Positions 31,993-40,909 of a DNA stretch of 61,420 nt are shown here, one piece after another. Position 1 is the stretch's first letter. The number at the start of each line of letters is the position of its first letter. Below the pieces are notes generated by a model. That model was not told the origin of the DNA, searched no databases, and worked only from the letters and a program-made list of their open reading frames with translations. Source of the DNA: Streptomyces sp. DI166 (GTDB lineage Bacteria; Actinomycetota; Actinomycetes; Streptomycetales; Streptomycetaceae); the NCBI RefSeq assembly GCF_900091315.1, contig NZ_FLSP01000050.1:1-61420 (forward strand), given 5' to 3'. The position numbers and the translations under genes were made by a program.

Positions 31993-33519
31993 GTGACCGA
32001 ACCGTCTTCGTCGCCCCCCGACCGGGGCAGACCGCGTGACCAGGGCCTCGGCCCCCGTGCGGCGGTCGCGCTCGTCTTCACCTCCTCGGCCGCCGTCCTG
32101 GTCGTCGAGATCGTCTCCCTGCGGCTGCTGGCGCCCTACCTCGGGCTGACCCTGGAGACCAGCACCATGGTCATCGGTGTCGCCCTCACCGCGATCGCCG
32201 CCGGGTCCTGGATGGGCGGGCGCGTCGCCGACGCGGTCAACCCCCGACGGCTCATCGGTCCCTCCCTCGGCCTCTCGGGCGCGGTCGTGGCGCTGACCCC
32301 CGCCGTGCTGCGCACCACGGCCGAGTGGGCGCCCGTGGCGCTCTTCCTCATCGCGTCGCTGACCATCCTGGTGCCGGGCGCGCTGCTGTCCGCGGTGACG
32401 CCGATCGTGACCAAGCTGCGGCTGACCAGCCTCGCCGAGACCGGCACGGTGGTCGGGCGGCTCTCCGGGGTCGGCACGCTCGGCGCCATCCTCGGCACCG
32501 TCCTCACCGGCTTCGTGCTGGTCTCGCGCTTCCCGGTCAGCGGCGTACTGATCGGCCTCGGTGTCCTGCTGGTCCTCGGCTCGGCCCTGGTCGAATGGCG
32601 GACCCGCGGCTGGACGGGAGTGCCGGCCCTGACCGTCGTCCTCGTCGCCGCGGGCCTGGCCGCCACGGTCGCGCCCGGCGGCTGCGACGAGGAGACCAAG
32701 TACCACTGCGCCCGCGTCGTCACCGACCCCGACCGTGAGAGCGGCCGCACGCTCCTCCTGGACGGCGTGCGGAACTCCTACGTCGACCTCGACGACCCGA
32801 CCTACCTGAAGTTCATGTACGTGCGGGCCATCGCCTCGGTTGTCGACACGGCGTTCCCCGAGGGACGGTCCCTGACCGCGTACCACGTGGGCGGCGGGGG
32901 CCTGACGTTCCCGCGCTACCTCGCGGCCACCCGGCCCGGGACGCGCAGCCTCGTCTCCGAGATCGACAGCGGGGTCGTACGCGTCAACCGCGAGCGGCTG
33001 GGCCTGGGACCGCAACGCGGGATCGACGTACGCACCGAGGACGCCCGGCTCGGCCTGCGGCGGCTGGACACCGGCAGCCGGGACCTCGTCGTGGGCGACG
33101 CGTTCGGGGGAGTGAGCGTGCCGTGGCACCTCACCACCACGGAGGCGCTGACCGACATACGGCGCGTGCTCACCGAGGACGGCCTGTACGTCGCCAACCT
33201 CATCGACTACGGCGCCCTCGCCTTCGCCCGCGCCGAAGTGGCCACGATCGGCGCGACGTTCGACCATGTCGCCCTCCTCGGCGAACCCTCCGACATCGGC
33301 CTCGACCCGGGCGCCCCCGACCGGGGCGGCAACCTGGTCGTCCTCGCTTCCGACCGCCCCGTGGACCTGGCGGCGGTCCAGAAGGCCCTGGACACCCGTG
33401 GGACCGGCTGGAGGATCAGCGAGGGCGCCACCCTCGCGTCCTGGATCGGCGACGCCCCCCGGCTCACCGACGACTACGCACCCGTCGACCAGCTCCTGGA
33501 GCCCTACAGCCCCCGCTGA
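31993..33519 (+). CDS. Fused MFS-like membrane domain / spermidine synthase-like protein
   Basis: 508-residue fusion. About seven membrane helices (residues 20-225) come first, beginning AAVALVFTSSAAVLVVEIVS. A spermidine-synthase-type Rossmann domain follows, with the cofactor loop YHVGGGGLTFPRYL, the acidic EIDSGVV strand end and DLVVGDAFGG near the catalytic site. Such fusions are widespread in actinobacteria; the reaction is unproven, since several conserved polyamine-contact residues cannot be confirmed here. GTG start 31993 has GGAAGG 9 nt upstream. The gene stands alone. Confidence 0.88.
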   Translation: MTEPSSSPPDRGRPRDQGLGPRAAVALVFTSSAAVLVVEIVSLRLLAPYLGLTLETSTMVIGVALTAIAAGSWMGGRVADAVNPRRLIGPSLGLSGAVVALTPAVLRTTAEWAPVALFLIASLTILVPGALLSAVTPIVTKLRLTSLAETGTVVGRLSGVGTLGAILGTVLTGFVLVSRFPVSGVLIGLGVLLVLGSALVEWRTRGWTGVPALTVVLVAAGLAATVAPGGCDEETKYHCARVVTDPDRESGRTLLLDGVRNSYVDLDDPTYLKFMYVRAIASVVDTAFPEGRSLTAYHVGGGGLTFPRYLAATRPGTRSLVSEIDSGVVRVNRERLGLGPQRGIDVRTEDARLGLRRLDTGSRDLVVGDAFGGVSVPWHLTTTEALTDIRRVLTEDGLYVANLIDYGALAFARAEVATIGATFDHVALLGEPSDIGLDPGAPDRGGNLVVLASDRPVDLAAVQKALDTRGTGWRISEGATLASWIGDAPRLTDDYAPVDQLLEPYSPR

Positions 33520-33554
33520 CGCCCCGCCCGCGGGCACCTGCTTGGATCTCCGTC

Positions 33555-34402
33555 ATGACGGACCGGTCTCGACTCCACCACGCCCGCGGAACCGCCGAGG
33601 ACATACCCGGACTGCTCGAAGCGGTCGGCCCGGACCCACGCGATCCCGGCTGGGACACCCTGTCCGACCTCCTGTGGAGCCAGGGCACCGTCCCCCCGGC
33701 GAGCTTCGCCGCCCTGCCGCGTCTGACGGAACTGGCCCGCCGCTGGTCACCCGTGGAACGCTGCATGCCGCTCTTCCTGGCGAGCCGGATCGTGGCCGCC
33801 CGGGACATCCGGGGTGAGGCGGTGGACCCCTTCGTCACCCACACCGCCACCCTCGCCGAACTCCTGGCGCTGACCGAGGAAGCCCTGCGCGACCCTCCCT
33901 GGCCGACGACTCCACGACCTACGTCAACCTGCTGTCGACGCTGCTCGCCTTCGAGGGAGTCGAGGGCTGGAGCGAGCACCTCGACGACATCAACGGCGAC
34001 GAATACGAAGTCCCCTGCCCCGACTGCTTCTCGGAGAACTTCGTCGTCCTCGGGGAAGACGGTCACTACTCCACCGACGACGACATGCACTTCGAGCGGA
34101 CCCCCGACGTCAGGATCCCGCTCCGGCCCCAGGACCCGGCCACCGCCGACGGGCTGCTGCCCGGACTCCACGCGCGGGCCCTCGCCGACGGCCACCCGCG
34201 GCTCGCGGACAAGCTCCGCTCCGTGTTCGGCCGTGCCCAATGCGCCCACTGCGGCGCCCACTTCAGCATCCCCGACGCGATCCTGTCCCGCTGCTGGCCG
34301 GGCGCACCCGGCCCGCGCGCCGCGGGAGCAACCGGACCTGGTGGAGCGCGAGCGGCGGACGCACGGCTGCGCCCCCGACTGGGTGGCGCCGCGTCGACGT
34401 AA
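33555..34402 (+). pseudogene. Frameshifted hypothetical protein with CxxC pairs
   Basis: Two frames together read as one protein. The first, from ATG 33555, gives MTDRSRLHHARGTAEDIPGL to about EEALRDPPW near 33900. The natural continuation is one frame on: ADDSTTYVNLLSTLLAFEGV, then CPDCFSENF and CAHCGAHFSI, ending at a stop at 34400-34402. Adding one G near 33900 (TGG then GCC) restores a single frame of about 280 residues. The two CxxC pairs probably bind zinc. Function unknown. The break may be a true mutation or a sequencing error. The C-terminal 40 residues are low-complexity, so its true end is uncertain. The GlxA-type gene follows 9 bp later. Confidence 0.65.
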
Positions 34403-34411
34403 CCTCGTCCT

Positions 34412-35368
34412 GTGTCCACCTCTCGCCAGCACCGTGTCGCCGTCCTCGTGCTGGAGGGCGCGAAACCCCTCGATGTCGGGATCCCGGCGCAGGTCTTCAC
34501 GACCCGCGCGAGCATGCCGTACGAGGTGCGGGTGTGCGGGGCGACACCCGGGCTGGTGACCGGCGGGGACGGCCTCGCCTACCACGTCGAGCACGGTCTC
34601 GACGCGCTCGCCTGGGCCGACATCGTCTTCGTGCCCGGCTACCGGTTCCCGGACCGCGAGGACCCGCCGCACGCCGTCGTCGCGGCCCTGATCGCCGCCC
34701 ACGACCGGGGCGCGCGGCTCGCCGCGATCTCCACGGGCGCGTTCGCCCTCGCCGCCACCGGCCTGCTCGACGGCAAGCGGGCCACGACGCACTGGCACTA
34801 CACGCGGGCGCTCATGACCCGGTACCCGGGCGTCCGGGTCGACGAGAACGTGCTCTTCGTCGACGAGGGCAGCGTGCTCACCTCGGCCGGCGCCGCCTCC
34901 GGCATCGACCTGTGCCTGCACATCCTGCGCGGCGACCTCGGCGTGGCCGCCTCCAACCACGCCGCCCGGCGCCTGGTCGCGGCGCCCTACCGCAGCGGCG
35001 GCCAGGCCCAGTACGTGCCGCGCAGCGTGCCCGAGCCGCGCGGGGAACGGTTCGCGGAGACCCGCGAGTGGGCCCTGTACCGGCTGGGCGAGCCGCTCAC
35101 CCTGGACATGCTGGCGCGGCAGGCGGGGGTGTCGCCGCGCACGTTCTCCCGGCGCTTCGTCGAGGAGACCGGGTACACGCCGATGCAGTGGGTGATGCGC
35201 GCCCGCATCGACCTCGCCCGTGAGCTGCTCGAACGCTCCCAGCGCGGGGTCGAGCAGATCGCCGCCGACGTGGGCCTCGGCACCGGCGCCAATTTGCGGC
35301 TGCACTTCCAGCGCATCCTCGGCACCACGCCGAGCGAGTACCGGCGCACCTTCACCCGGGGCGAGTGA
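34412..35368 (+). CDS. GlxA-type AraC regulator with DJ-1/PfpI domain
   Basis: 318-residue regulator. The N-terminal DJ-1 domain (about 8-180) begins HRVAVLVLEGAKPLDVGIPA; its nucleophile elbow reads AAISTGAFALA, so the catalytic Cys is absent, as usual in regulators of this group. The C-terminal AraC domain (about 210-318) has two HTHs: LDMLARQAGVSPRTFSRRF and VEQIAADVGLGTGANLRLHF followed by LGTTPSEYRRTF. GTG start 34412 without a strong ribosome site. Target is probably a neighbouring enzyme gene, but no operator can be assigned. Confidence 0.9.
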   Translation: MSTSRQHRVAVLVLEGAKPLDVGIPAQVFTTRASMPYEVRVCGATPGLVTGGDGLAYHVEHGLDALAWADIVFVPGYRFPDREDPPHAVVAALIAAHDRGARLAAISTGAFALAATGLLDGKRATTHWHYTRALMTRYPGVRVDENVLFVDEGSVLTSAGAASGIDLCLHILRGDLGVAASNHAARRLVAAPYRSGGQAQYVPRSVPEPRGERFAETREWALYRLGEPLTLDMLARQAGVSPRTFSRRFVEETGYTPMQWVMRARIDLARELLERSQRGVEQIAADVGLGTGANLRLHFQRILGTTPSEYRRTFTRGE

Positions 35369-35371
35369 GGC

Positions 35372-35387
35372 CACCCGGGGCCGGGTG
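35372..35387 (+). terminator. Hairpin terminator candidate after the GlxA-type gene
   Basis: CACCCGG and CCGGGTG are inverted arms around two bases, 3 nt past the stop. Short loop, no T-run. Confidence 0.4.
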
Positions 35388-35505
35388 ACGGGCGGGATCC
35401 CGGGGTGGCGAGATCCTTTTGAACCATGGCGATACCGCCACTGTCAGCGGACCCGGCCACGGGCGAACCTGGAGGCGAAGCAAGGGACGAAGGGACTTCA
35501 CACTC

Positions 35506-36504
35506 ATGACTCGCATCGCCATCAACGGATTCGGCCGCATCGGACGCAATGTGCTGCGTGCCCTGCTCGAACGGGACAGCGACTTCGAGGTCGTCGCCGT
35601 GAACGACCTCACCGAGCCGACCGCGCTCGCCCGGCTGCTCGCCTACGACAGCACGGCCGGCCGGCTGGGCCGCCCGGTGACCGTCGACGGGGACGTGCTG
35701 GTCGTCGACGGCCGCCGGATCAAGGTGCTGGCCGAGCGGGAGCCGGCCCAGCTGCCGTGGGCGGACCTGGGTGTCGACATCGTCCTGGAGGCCACCGGCC
35801 GCTTCACCTCCGCGAAGGCGGCCCGCGCCCACCTCGACGCCGGTGCGAAGAAGGTCCTCGTCAGCGCGCCGTCGGACGGCGCCGATGTCACGCTCGCGTA
35901 CGGCGTGAACACCGACGCCTACGACCCGGACGTGCACACGATCGTCTCCAACGCCTCCTGCACCACCAACGCGCTCGCCCCGCTGGCCGCCGTCCTCGAC
36001 GAACTCGCCGGTATCGAGCACGGGTTCATGACGACGGTGCACGCCTACACCCAGGAGCAGAACCTCCAGGACGGCCCCCACCGCGATCCGCGGCGCGCCC
36101 GCGCCGCCGGCGTCAACATCGTGCCGACCACGACCGGTGCCGCCAAGGCGATCGGCCTGGTGCTGCCGAACCTGGACGGCAAGCTGTCGGGCGACTCGAT
36201 CCGCGTCCCGGTGCCGGTGGGCTCGATCGTCGAGCTCAACACGACCGTGGCCCGCGACGTGACCCGCGAGGACGTCCTGGCCGCCTACCGCACCGCGGCG
36301 GAGGGCCCCCTCAAGGGGATCCTGGAGTACTCCGAGGACCCGCTGGTGTCGTCCGACATCACCGGCAACCCCGCCTCGTCGATCTTCGACTCGGCCCTCA
36401 CCCGCGTCGACGGCCGCCACATCAAGGTGGTCGCCTGGTACGACAACGAGTGGGGCTTCTCCAACCGCGTGATCGACACGCTGGAACTGCTCGCCGGCCG
36501 CTGA
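35506..36504 (+). CDS. gap: Glyceraldehyde-3-phosphate dehydrogenase, type I
   Basis: 332-residue GAPDH, the NAD(P)-linked glycolytic enzyme. The Rossmann start is MTRIAINGFGRIGRNVLRAL; the active site is IVSNASCTTNALAPL with the catalytic Cys, and the His lies in FMTTVHAYTQEQNLQDGPHR. The sequence ends KVVAWYDNEWGFSNRV. It is monocistronic, not next to pgk/tpi, so it is probably a second GAPDH copy besides the housekeeping one. I use ATG 35506; AGGG lies 13 nt upstream, a weak site. Confidence 0.95.
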   Translation: MTRIAINGFGRIGRNVLRALLERDSDFEVVAVNDLTEPTALARLLAYDSTAGRLGRPVTVDGDVLVVDGRRIKVLAEREPAQLPWADLGVDIVLEATGRFTSAKAARAHLDAGAKKVLVSAPSDGADVTLAYGVNTDAYDPDVHTIVSNASCTTNALAPLAAVLDELAGIEHGFMTTVHAYTQEQNLQDGPHRDPRRARAAGVNIVPTTTGAAKAIGLVLPNLDGKLSGDSIRVPVPVGSIVELNTTVARDVTREDVLAAYRTAAEGPLKGILEYSEDPLVSSDITGNPASSIFDSALTRVDGRHIKVVAWYDNEWGFSNRVIDTLELLAGR

Positions 36505-36517
36505 CCGGCCGCCGGTC
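36503..36517. terminator. Short hairpin between GAPDH and a convergent gene
   Basis: GACCGG-CCG-CCGGTC gives a 6-bp stem overlapping the GAPDH stop codon. Candidate terminator in the 28-bp convergent gap. Confidence 0.35.
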
Positions 36518-36532
36518 CGCACCCCTGCCGGG

Positions 36533-36871
36533 TCACAGGGCGTGATTGAGCCACCGCCGCAGCGCGGCGTGGGTGGAATCGTCCAGCTGACACAGGGCCT
36601 TGATCGCGTCGAGGTCGCCCGGCAGGGGCGCGATGCCCGCGGTGGTGAGGGCGGCGTGCAGTTCCAGGCGCCGCCGGTCGGCCGGGTCCAGCGGCATGGA
36701 CAGCCGGGTCGTCGGGTCGGGGGCGGGCAGCAGATAGTCGTCGTGGTCCATGAGGCCGACCACCGTCGGAGCCATCTCCGGCTCCTCCTCGATGCGCGCG
36801 GCGGGGAAGCGGTAGGGGTCGAGATCCTGAATCGCCGCGTGGCCCGTGGTGAATGCCTGCATTCCAGTCAC
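36533..36871 (-). CDS. Small conserved hypothetical protein
   Basis: 112-residue cytosolic protein of unknown function. I choose the GTG at 36871 because GAGGAGGAACTC directly precedes it; a longer frame from 36952 has no ribosome site. The product begins VTGMQAFTTGHAAIQDLDPY, with an acidic stretch (RIEEEPEMAPTVVGL) and a helical C-terminal domain (PADRRRLELHAALTTAGIAP, ALCQLDDSTHAALRRWLNHA). No family recognised. The 211 bp upstream to the TetR gene holds no clear feature. Confidence 0.65.
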   Translation of the reverse strand: MTGMQAFTTGHAAIQDLDPYRFPAARIEEEPEMAPTVVGLMDHDDYLLPAPDPTTRLSMPLDPADRRRLELHAALTTAGIAPLPGDLDAIKALCQLDDSTHAALRRWLNHAL

Positions 36872-37082
36872 GAGTTCCTCCTCGGTCGGGATGTCGTTGC
36901 AAGACACGACGGGCCCGGCACCGGGGAAGTTGCGGATCGGTGCGCCTTCCACCCGAATGCCCCCAACTGCATTTCGTCACAAGACAGATGAACCAAAAGG
37001 CACATCCGTCACCCCGCGCGGTCGCCGCGCACGGCGTGAACTCGGCCGCGACCGGGGCGGAATGGGCCGCTGACCTGCACGG

Positions 37083-37661
37083 TCAGCTCAATGCCGCGCT
37101 CGCCGCGCGCAGTTCGGCCAGGGCCGTCAGGACGTACGGGGCCAGGGCCTCGTCGGTGCCGCGGTCGCTCTCCGACCATGCGGCGTAGCCTCGTTTGAAG
37201 GCGAGGACGCCCAACTCGCCCGCCACCGCCGCGGTCGCGTCCGGTACGCCCCGGGCGGTCAGGGCTTCGGTCATCGCGGCCGCCAGGCTGACGCTCTTGA
37301 GGGCGTCGCGTTCCTGAAGCTCGGTGCTGGCGGCGACGGCCGCCTTGAGGCGCGGGGCGAGTTCCCGGTTCATGGGGCCCATCGCACCGGCGGCGCGCTC
37401 CAGGCCCGCGGCGACCGCGTCGAGCGGTCCGGCGTCGGCAGGGGCTTCGGCGATGCCCTCGGCCAGCAGCCGGCTCAGTGTCTCCTGCCCCGCCACCAGC
37501 AGCTCGCGCTTGTCGGGGAAGTGCCGGAAGAAGGTGCTCTTGGTGACGCCGGCGCGCTCGGCGATCTGCGCGACCGTCGTGGCGTCGTAGCCCTGCTCGG
37601 TGAAGAGATCGACAGCAGCCACGACAAGGCGTTCGCGTGCACCGGGTTCCCATCGAGGCAT
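37083..37661 (-). CDS. TetR-family transcriptional repressor
   Basis: 192-residue regulator. The N-terminal HTH is complete: RERLVVAAVDLFTEQGYDAT, TVAQIAERAGVTKSTFFRHF, PDKRELL. The C-terminal ligand domain is helical and Ala-rich. It is divergent from a frameshifted NAD-dependent epimerase gene, with two 24-bp operators in the 85-bp gap, so it likely represses the epimerase gene and itself. The ligand is unknown. Confidence 0.92.
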   Translation of the reverse strand: MPRWEPGARERLVVAAVDLFTEQGYDATTVAQIAERAGVTKSTFFRHFPDKRELLVAGQETLSRLLAEGIAEAPADAGPLDAVAAGLERAAGAMGPMNRELAPRLKAAVAASTELQERDALKSVSLAAAMTEALTARGVPDATAAVAGELGVLAFKRGYAAWSESDRGTDEALAPYVLTALAELRAASAALS

Positions 37662-37674
37662 GGGTCGATCATAC

Positions 37675-37698
37675 GTGATGAGACAAAGGTCCCATCAC
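37675..37698. promoter_or_regulatory. TetR operator 1
   Basis: GTGATGAGAC-N4-GTCCCATCAC: 10-bp arms with one mismatch. Lies just before the TetR gene and covers the -35-like GAGACA (37680-37685) of the epimerase promoter. Confidence 0.8.
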
Positions 37699-37706
37699 CC
37701 GCTACT

Positions 37707-37730
37707 GTGATGGGACAAGAGTCCCGTCAC
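37707..37730. promoter_or_regulatory. TetR operator 2
   Basis: GTGATGGGAC-N4-GTCCCGTCAC, arms matched at 9 of 10 positions; 32 bp centre to centre from operator 1 (three helical turns). Covers part of the -10-like TACTGT (37703-37708) and its downstream region. Confidence 0.8.
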
Positions 37731-37746
37731 TTGTACGGAGTTTCCC

Positions 37747-38629
37747 ATGCGTGTTTTCGTCACCGGCGGCACCGGTCTCGTCGGTTCCGCAGTCGTCGCC
37801 GAACTGCTCGGCAACGCCCACACCGTCCTCGCGCTCGCCCGCTCCGACGCCTCCGCCCAGGCGGCGCGGGCGGCCGGTGCCGAGGTACTCCGGGGGATCC
37901 CTCTCCGACCTGGACGTCCTGCGCGCCGGAGCCGCCCGCGCCGACGGGGTGATCCACCTGGCCTTCGGCAACGACTTCAGCAGCCCCGAGGCCCTCGCCC
38001 GGTCCATCGACGAGGAGACCGCCGCGCTCGCGACGCTCGGCGAGGAACTCGTCGGCAGCGACCGCCCCTTCGTCACCGTCTCCGGCACGCCCGCCGTACC
38101 CGGCCGCCTCGCCACCGAGGCCGACCCCCTGCCGCTGGACGGGCCGGTCGGCGGCCGGGGCCGGGCGGTCACCGCGGTCCTGGAACTGGCCTCGCGCGGG
38201 GTGCGCAGCTCCGCCGTACGCCTGCCGCGCACCGTCCACAACCAGGGCGCGGGCGGCTTCGCCGGGCTGCTGACCGGCATCGCGCGCCAGAGCGGGGTCT
38301 CGGGATACCCGGGCGACGGCACCCAGCGCTGGCCCGCCGTGCACGCGCTCGACGCGGCCGTGCTCTTCCGGCTCGCCCTGGAGCGGGCGCCCGCCGGGAC
38401 CGCCTGGCACGCGGTCGCCGACGAGGGCGACGCGGTACGGGACATCGCCGAGGTCATCGGACGGCGCCTCGGCCTGCCGGTCGCGTCGGTGCCCGCGGAG
38501 ACGTACGGTCCGATCGGACCGATCTTCGCGACCGACCAGCCCGCCTCCAGTGACCGCACGCGGCAGGCCCTCGACTGGGTGCCGAAGCAGCCGGGACTGC
38601 TGGAGGACCTGGAGAACATCCGGCCCTGA
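37747..38629 (+). pseudogene. Frameshifted NAD-dependent epimerase/dehydratase (SDR family)
   Basis: The first frame starts MRVFVTGGTGLVGSAVVAEL, the Rossmann GGTGLVG loop, and runs to AEVLRG; a +1 shift then gives SLSDLDVLRAGAARADGVIH and continues through the rest of a 290-residue SDR/NmrA-like protein. The break lies in a G5 run (37892-37896); four Gs would restore one frame. Extended-SDR features seen: ADGVIHLAFG, SVSGYPGDGTQRWPAVHALD, the C-terminal substrate domain ending ALDWVPKQPGLLEDL. CGGAG lies 6 nt before the ATG. It is divergent from TetR with two operators. Active state depends on whether the insertion is real. Confidence 0.75.
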
Positions 38630-38638
38630 CCGGGGTCC

Positions 38639-40369
38639 TCAGGAGTGCGGGCCGTCCCCGTGTCCCGCCACGCATATGGGCGGCAGCGGGAACCAGCGCA
38701 TGTGCTCGAAGTCGGGCGGCAGACCGGTGGGACCGTCGTCGAGCCGGTCGGGGCGGGCGGCCAGCACCTCGCGGGCACGGTCGAGTTGACCGGGCAGCGC
38801 GTCCTCGCCCAGCCGCCGGTGGGTGACGGCCGGGACGGTGAGACGACCGTCGGCCGTGTACCGCACATCGGTCAGCCGCAGCGGCGGATCGACCGGACCG
38901 GCGTGGTGGTGCCACTGCCCCGTGTGCGGGTCGAAGCGGTAGTCGGGCAGGAGCCGGTGCCCGCTGGTCGCGATCAGGTCGACGGCGTCGATGAGGTAGT
39001 CGCGGACGGTGTCGCTGATGAAGTAGTTGAAGTTGACGCGGATCCAGCCGGGCTTGATGCCGTCGCACCCCTGCACCACCTCGTCGAGCAGCGCGTGCGA
39101 GGTGGCGGCGTCGATGGACAGCAGACGGTGGCCGTAGGGACCGGCGCAGGAGCAGCCGCCCCGGGCCTGGATGCCGAACAGGTCGTTGAGCACGGCGACC
39201 ACGTAGTTGTGGTGCAGGACGAACGGCTCGCCGTGCCGGATGCGGAAGGAGACGATCGACAGCCGTCGGGCGTGGTGGTTGCCGAGGATCTGGATGTTGG
39301 GGTTGCGGTCCCAGCGTGCGAGGGCGAGGCGCCAGTGGCGTTCTTCGGCGGCCTGGATGGTGTCGGTGCCGACGGCCTGCTTCAGCCTGAAGACCAGCCC
39401 GGCCCGGATGGACTCGACGATCGCGGGGGTGCCGCCCTCCTCACGGGCCACGGGGTCGTCGAGATACCGGTGCACGAGCGGATCGACGAACAGGACCGTG
39501 CCACCGCCCGGAACGGTGGGCACCCGGTTGCGTACCAGTTCCCGGCGGACCACCAGCACTCCCGGGGTCTGCGGCCCGCCCACGAACTTGTGCGGGGACA
39601 GGAACAGCGCGTCCTTGTGGTCCCCGGCGCCCGGAGCGCTCTCCGCCACACGGATCGGGACGTAGGGTCCCGCCGCCGCGTAGTCCCAGAAGGACAGGGC
39701 GCCGTGCGCGTGCAGCAGGCGTGCCACGCGCTCGGTGTCGGTGAGGATGCCGGTGACGTTGGAGGCGGCGGAGAAGCTGCCGATGCGCAACGGACGGTCC
39801 GCGTACCGCCGTAGCCCCGCCTCCAGGGCGGCGAGGTCGATGTGGCCGTCGGCGTCCTCGCCGATCTCGACGACGTCGGCTGTCGACTCGCGCCAGGGCA
39901 GCTCGTTGGAGTGATGCTCGTACGGGCCCACGAACACCACCGGCCGCAGCGGCGCCGGTGGCCGGTCGGGGCGTCTCAGCTCCAGGATGCCGACCAGCTT
40001 GTTGGCCGCGCCGGTGGCCCCGGACCCGCAGAAGATCACCAGGTCGTCCTCGGTGCCGCCGACGCCGTCCCGGATGATCCGGCGGGCGTCCTCACGCAAC
40101 CGGGTCGTCTGCAGGCCGGTGCTGGAGCTCTCCGTGTGGGTGTTGCCGTAGCGGGGCAGCACCTGCGCGCGGACGAAGTCCTCGATGAAGTCCAGGGAGC
40201 GGCCGGAGGCGGTGTAGTCGGCGTAGACGATCCGCTTCGGCCCGTAAGGCCCCTCCAGCACCTCGTCGTCGCCGATCAGCCCGTCGCGTATGCGCTCCAG
40301 CAGCGTCGTGGCGGGCGACGCCGAGGCCGTGCTCACCGTTCCGAGGGGCTGCAGTGTGCTGCCGGTCAT
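38639..40369 (-). CDS. Class V aminotransferase / cysteine-desulfurase-like PLP enzyme
   Basis: 576-residue PLP enzyme of the fold-type I class V family. It starts with VYADYTASGRSL and NTHTESSSTG, and has FCGSGATGAANKLVGIL, VFVGPYEHHSNELPWRE, and LSPHKFVGGPQTPGVL with the PLP-binding Lys. The C-terminal loop holds GIQARGGCSCAGPYGH, a Cys-rich site like the catalytic Cys region of desulfurases. A tail of about 130 residues (SGHRLLPDYRFDPHTGQWHH) is longer than in IscS/SufS. AAGGGCACCGGC precedes the ATG at 40369. No Fe-S or tRNA-thiolation partner lies nearby. Confidence 0.88.
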   Translation of the reverse strand: MTGSTLQPLGTVSTASASPATTLLERIRDGLIGDDEVLEGPYGPKRIVYADYTASGRSLDFIEDFVRAQVLPRYGNTHTESSSTGLQTTRLREDARRIIRDGVGGTEDDLVIFCGSGATGAANKLVGILELRRPDRPPAPLRPVVFVGPYEHHSNELPWRESTADVVEIGEDADGHIDLAALEAGLRRYADRPLRIGSFSAASNVTGILTDTERVARLLHAHGALSFWDYAAAGPYVPIRVAESAPGAGDHKDALFLSPHKFVGGPQTPGVLVVRRELVRNRVPTVPGGGTVLFVDPLVHRYLDDPVAREEGGTPAIVESIRAGLVFRLKQAVGTDTIQAAEERHWRLALARWDRNPNIQILGNHHARRLSIVSFRIRHGEPFVLHHNYVVAVLNDLFGIQARGGCSCAGPYGHRLLSIDAATSHALLDEVVQGCDGIKPGWIRVNFNYFISDTVRDYLIDAVDLIATSGHRLLPDYRFDPHTGQWHHHAGPVDPPLRLTDVRYTADGRLTVPAVTHRRLGEDALPGQLDRAREVLAARPDRLDDGPTGLPPDFEHMRWFPLPPICVAGHGDGPHS

Positions 40370-40565
40370 GCCGGTGCCCTTCTCGCTGGCGTCGGCTGCC
40401 CGGCTCCGGGCCACCGCTGAGCACGGGGCCGGGGCAGGGGCCGACGGGGCACGCCGGGACCGGTCGGTCTGCGCGCGCCCGAATGTCTCGGCGATATACC
40501 CTGCCCGGTATTTTACCGGCGCTTTCGGGAGCGGCAACCGGGTGCTTTCGGACGGCGATCAGCGG

Positions 40566-40820
40566 TCAGCCGCCGGATTCGGCCAGCTCGGCGTGGCGCA
40601 GCAGCAGGCGGGCCAGATCGCGCGCCTCGTCCGCGGTGAGCGCGGCCCATGTGCCGTGTTCGCCGTCGCGGTCCTGGCCCACGTTGAGGGTGACCCGCTT
40701 GATCGGCCGCTCGGCAGGCGCGAGTTGCAGGCAATGCACGGCGATCCTGCGCCCGCAGGACGTCACGACCTGGTCGTCGTCGTGATGCGGGACGGACCGG
40801 GTGCGTTCTGCCGCCGTCAT
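40566..40820 (-). CDS. Small hypothetical protein
   Basis: 84-residue protein starting MTAAERTRSVPHHDDDQVVT with a perfect AGGAGGTGA ribosome site 5 nt before its ATG. It has the pattern RRIAVHCLQLA then RVTLNVGQDRDGEHGTWAAL and a helical end (ADEARDLARLLLRHAELAES), similar in layout to Streptomyces DUF6907-like small proteins. Cytosolic, function unknown. It precedes the aminotransferase gene by about 200 bp on the same strand. Confidence 0.7.
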   Translation of the reverse strand: MTAAERTRSVPHHDDDQVVTSCGRRIAVHCLQLAPAERPIKRVTLNVGQDRDGEHGTWAALTADEARDLARLLLRHAELAESGG

Positions 40821-40909
40821 CGTTCACCTCCTGCCTCGATGCCGTACGGGATATCAGTGACAGCGCCTCCCGAGGCCGTGTTGTTCCCCGTCGCGGGCCC
40901 GAACCCCGG

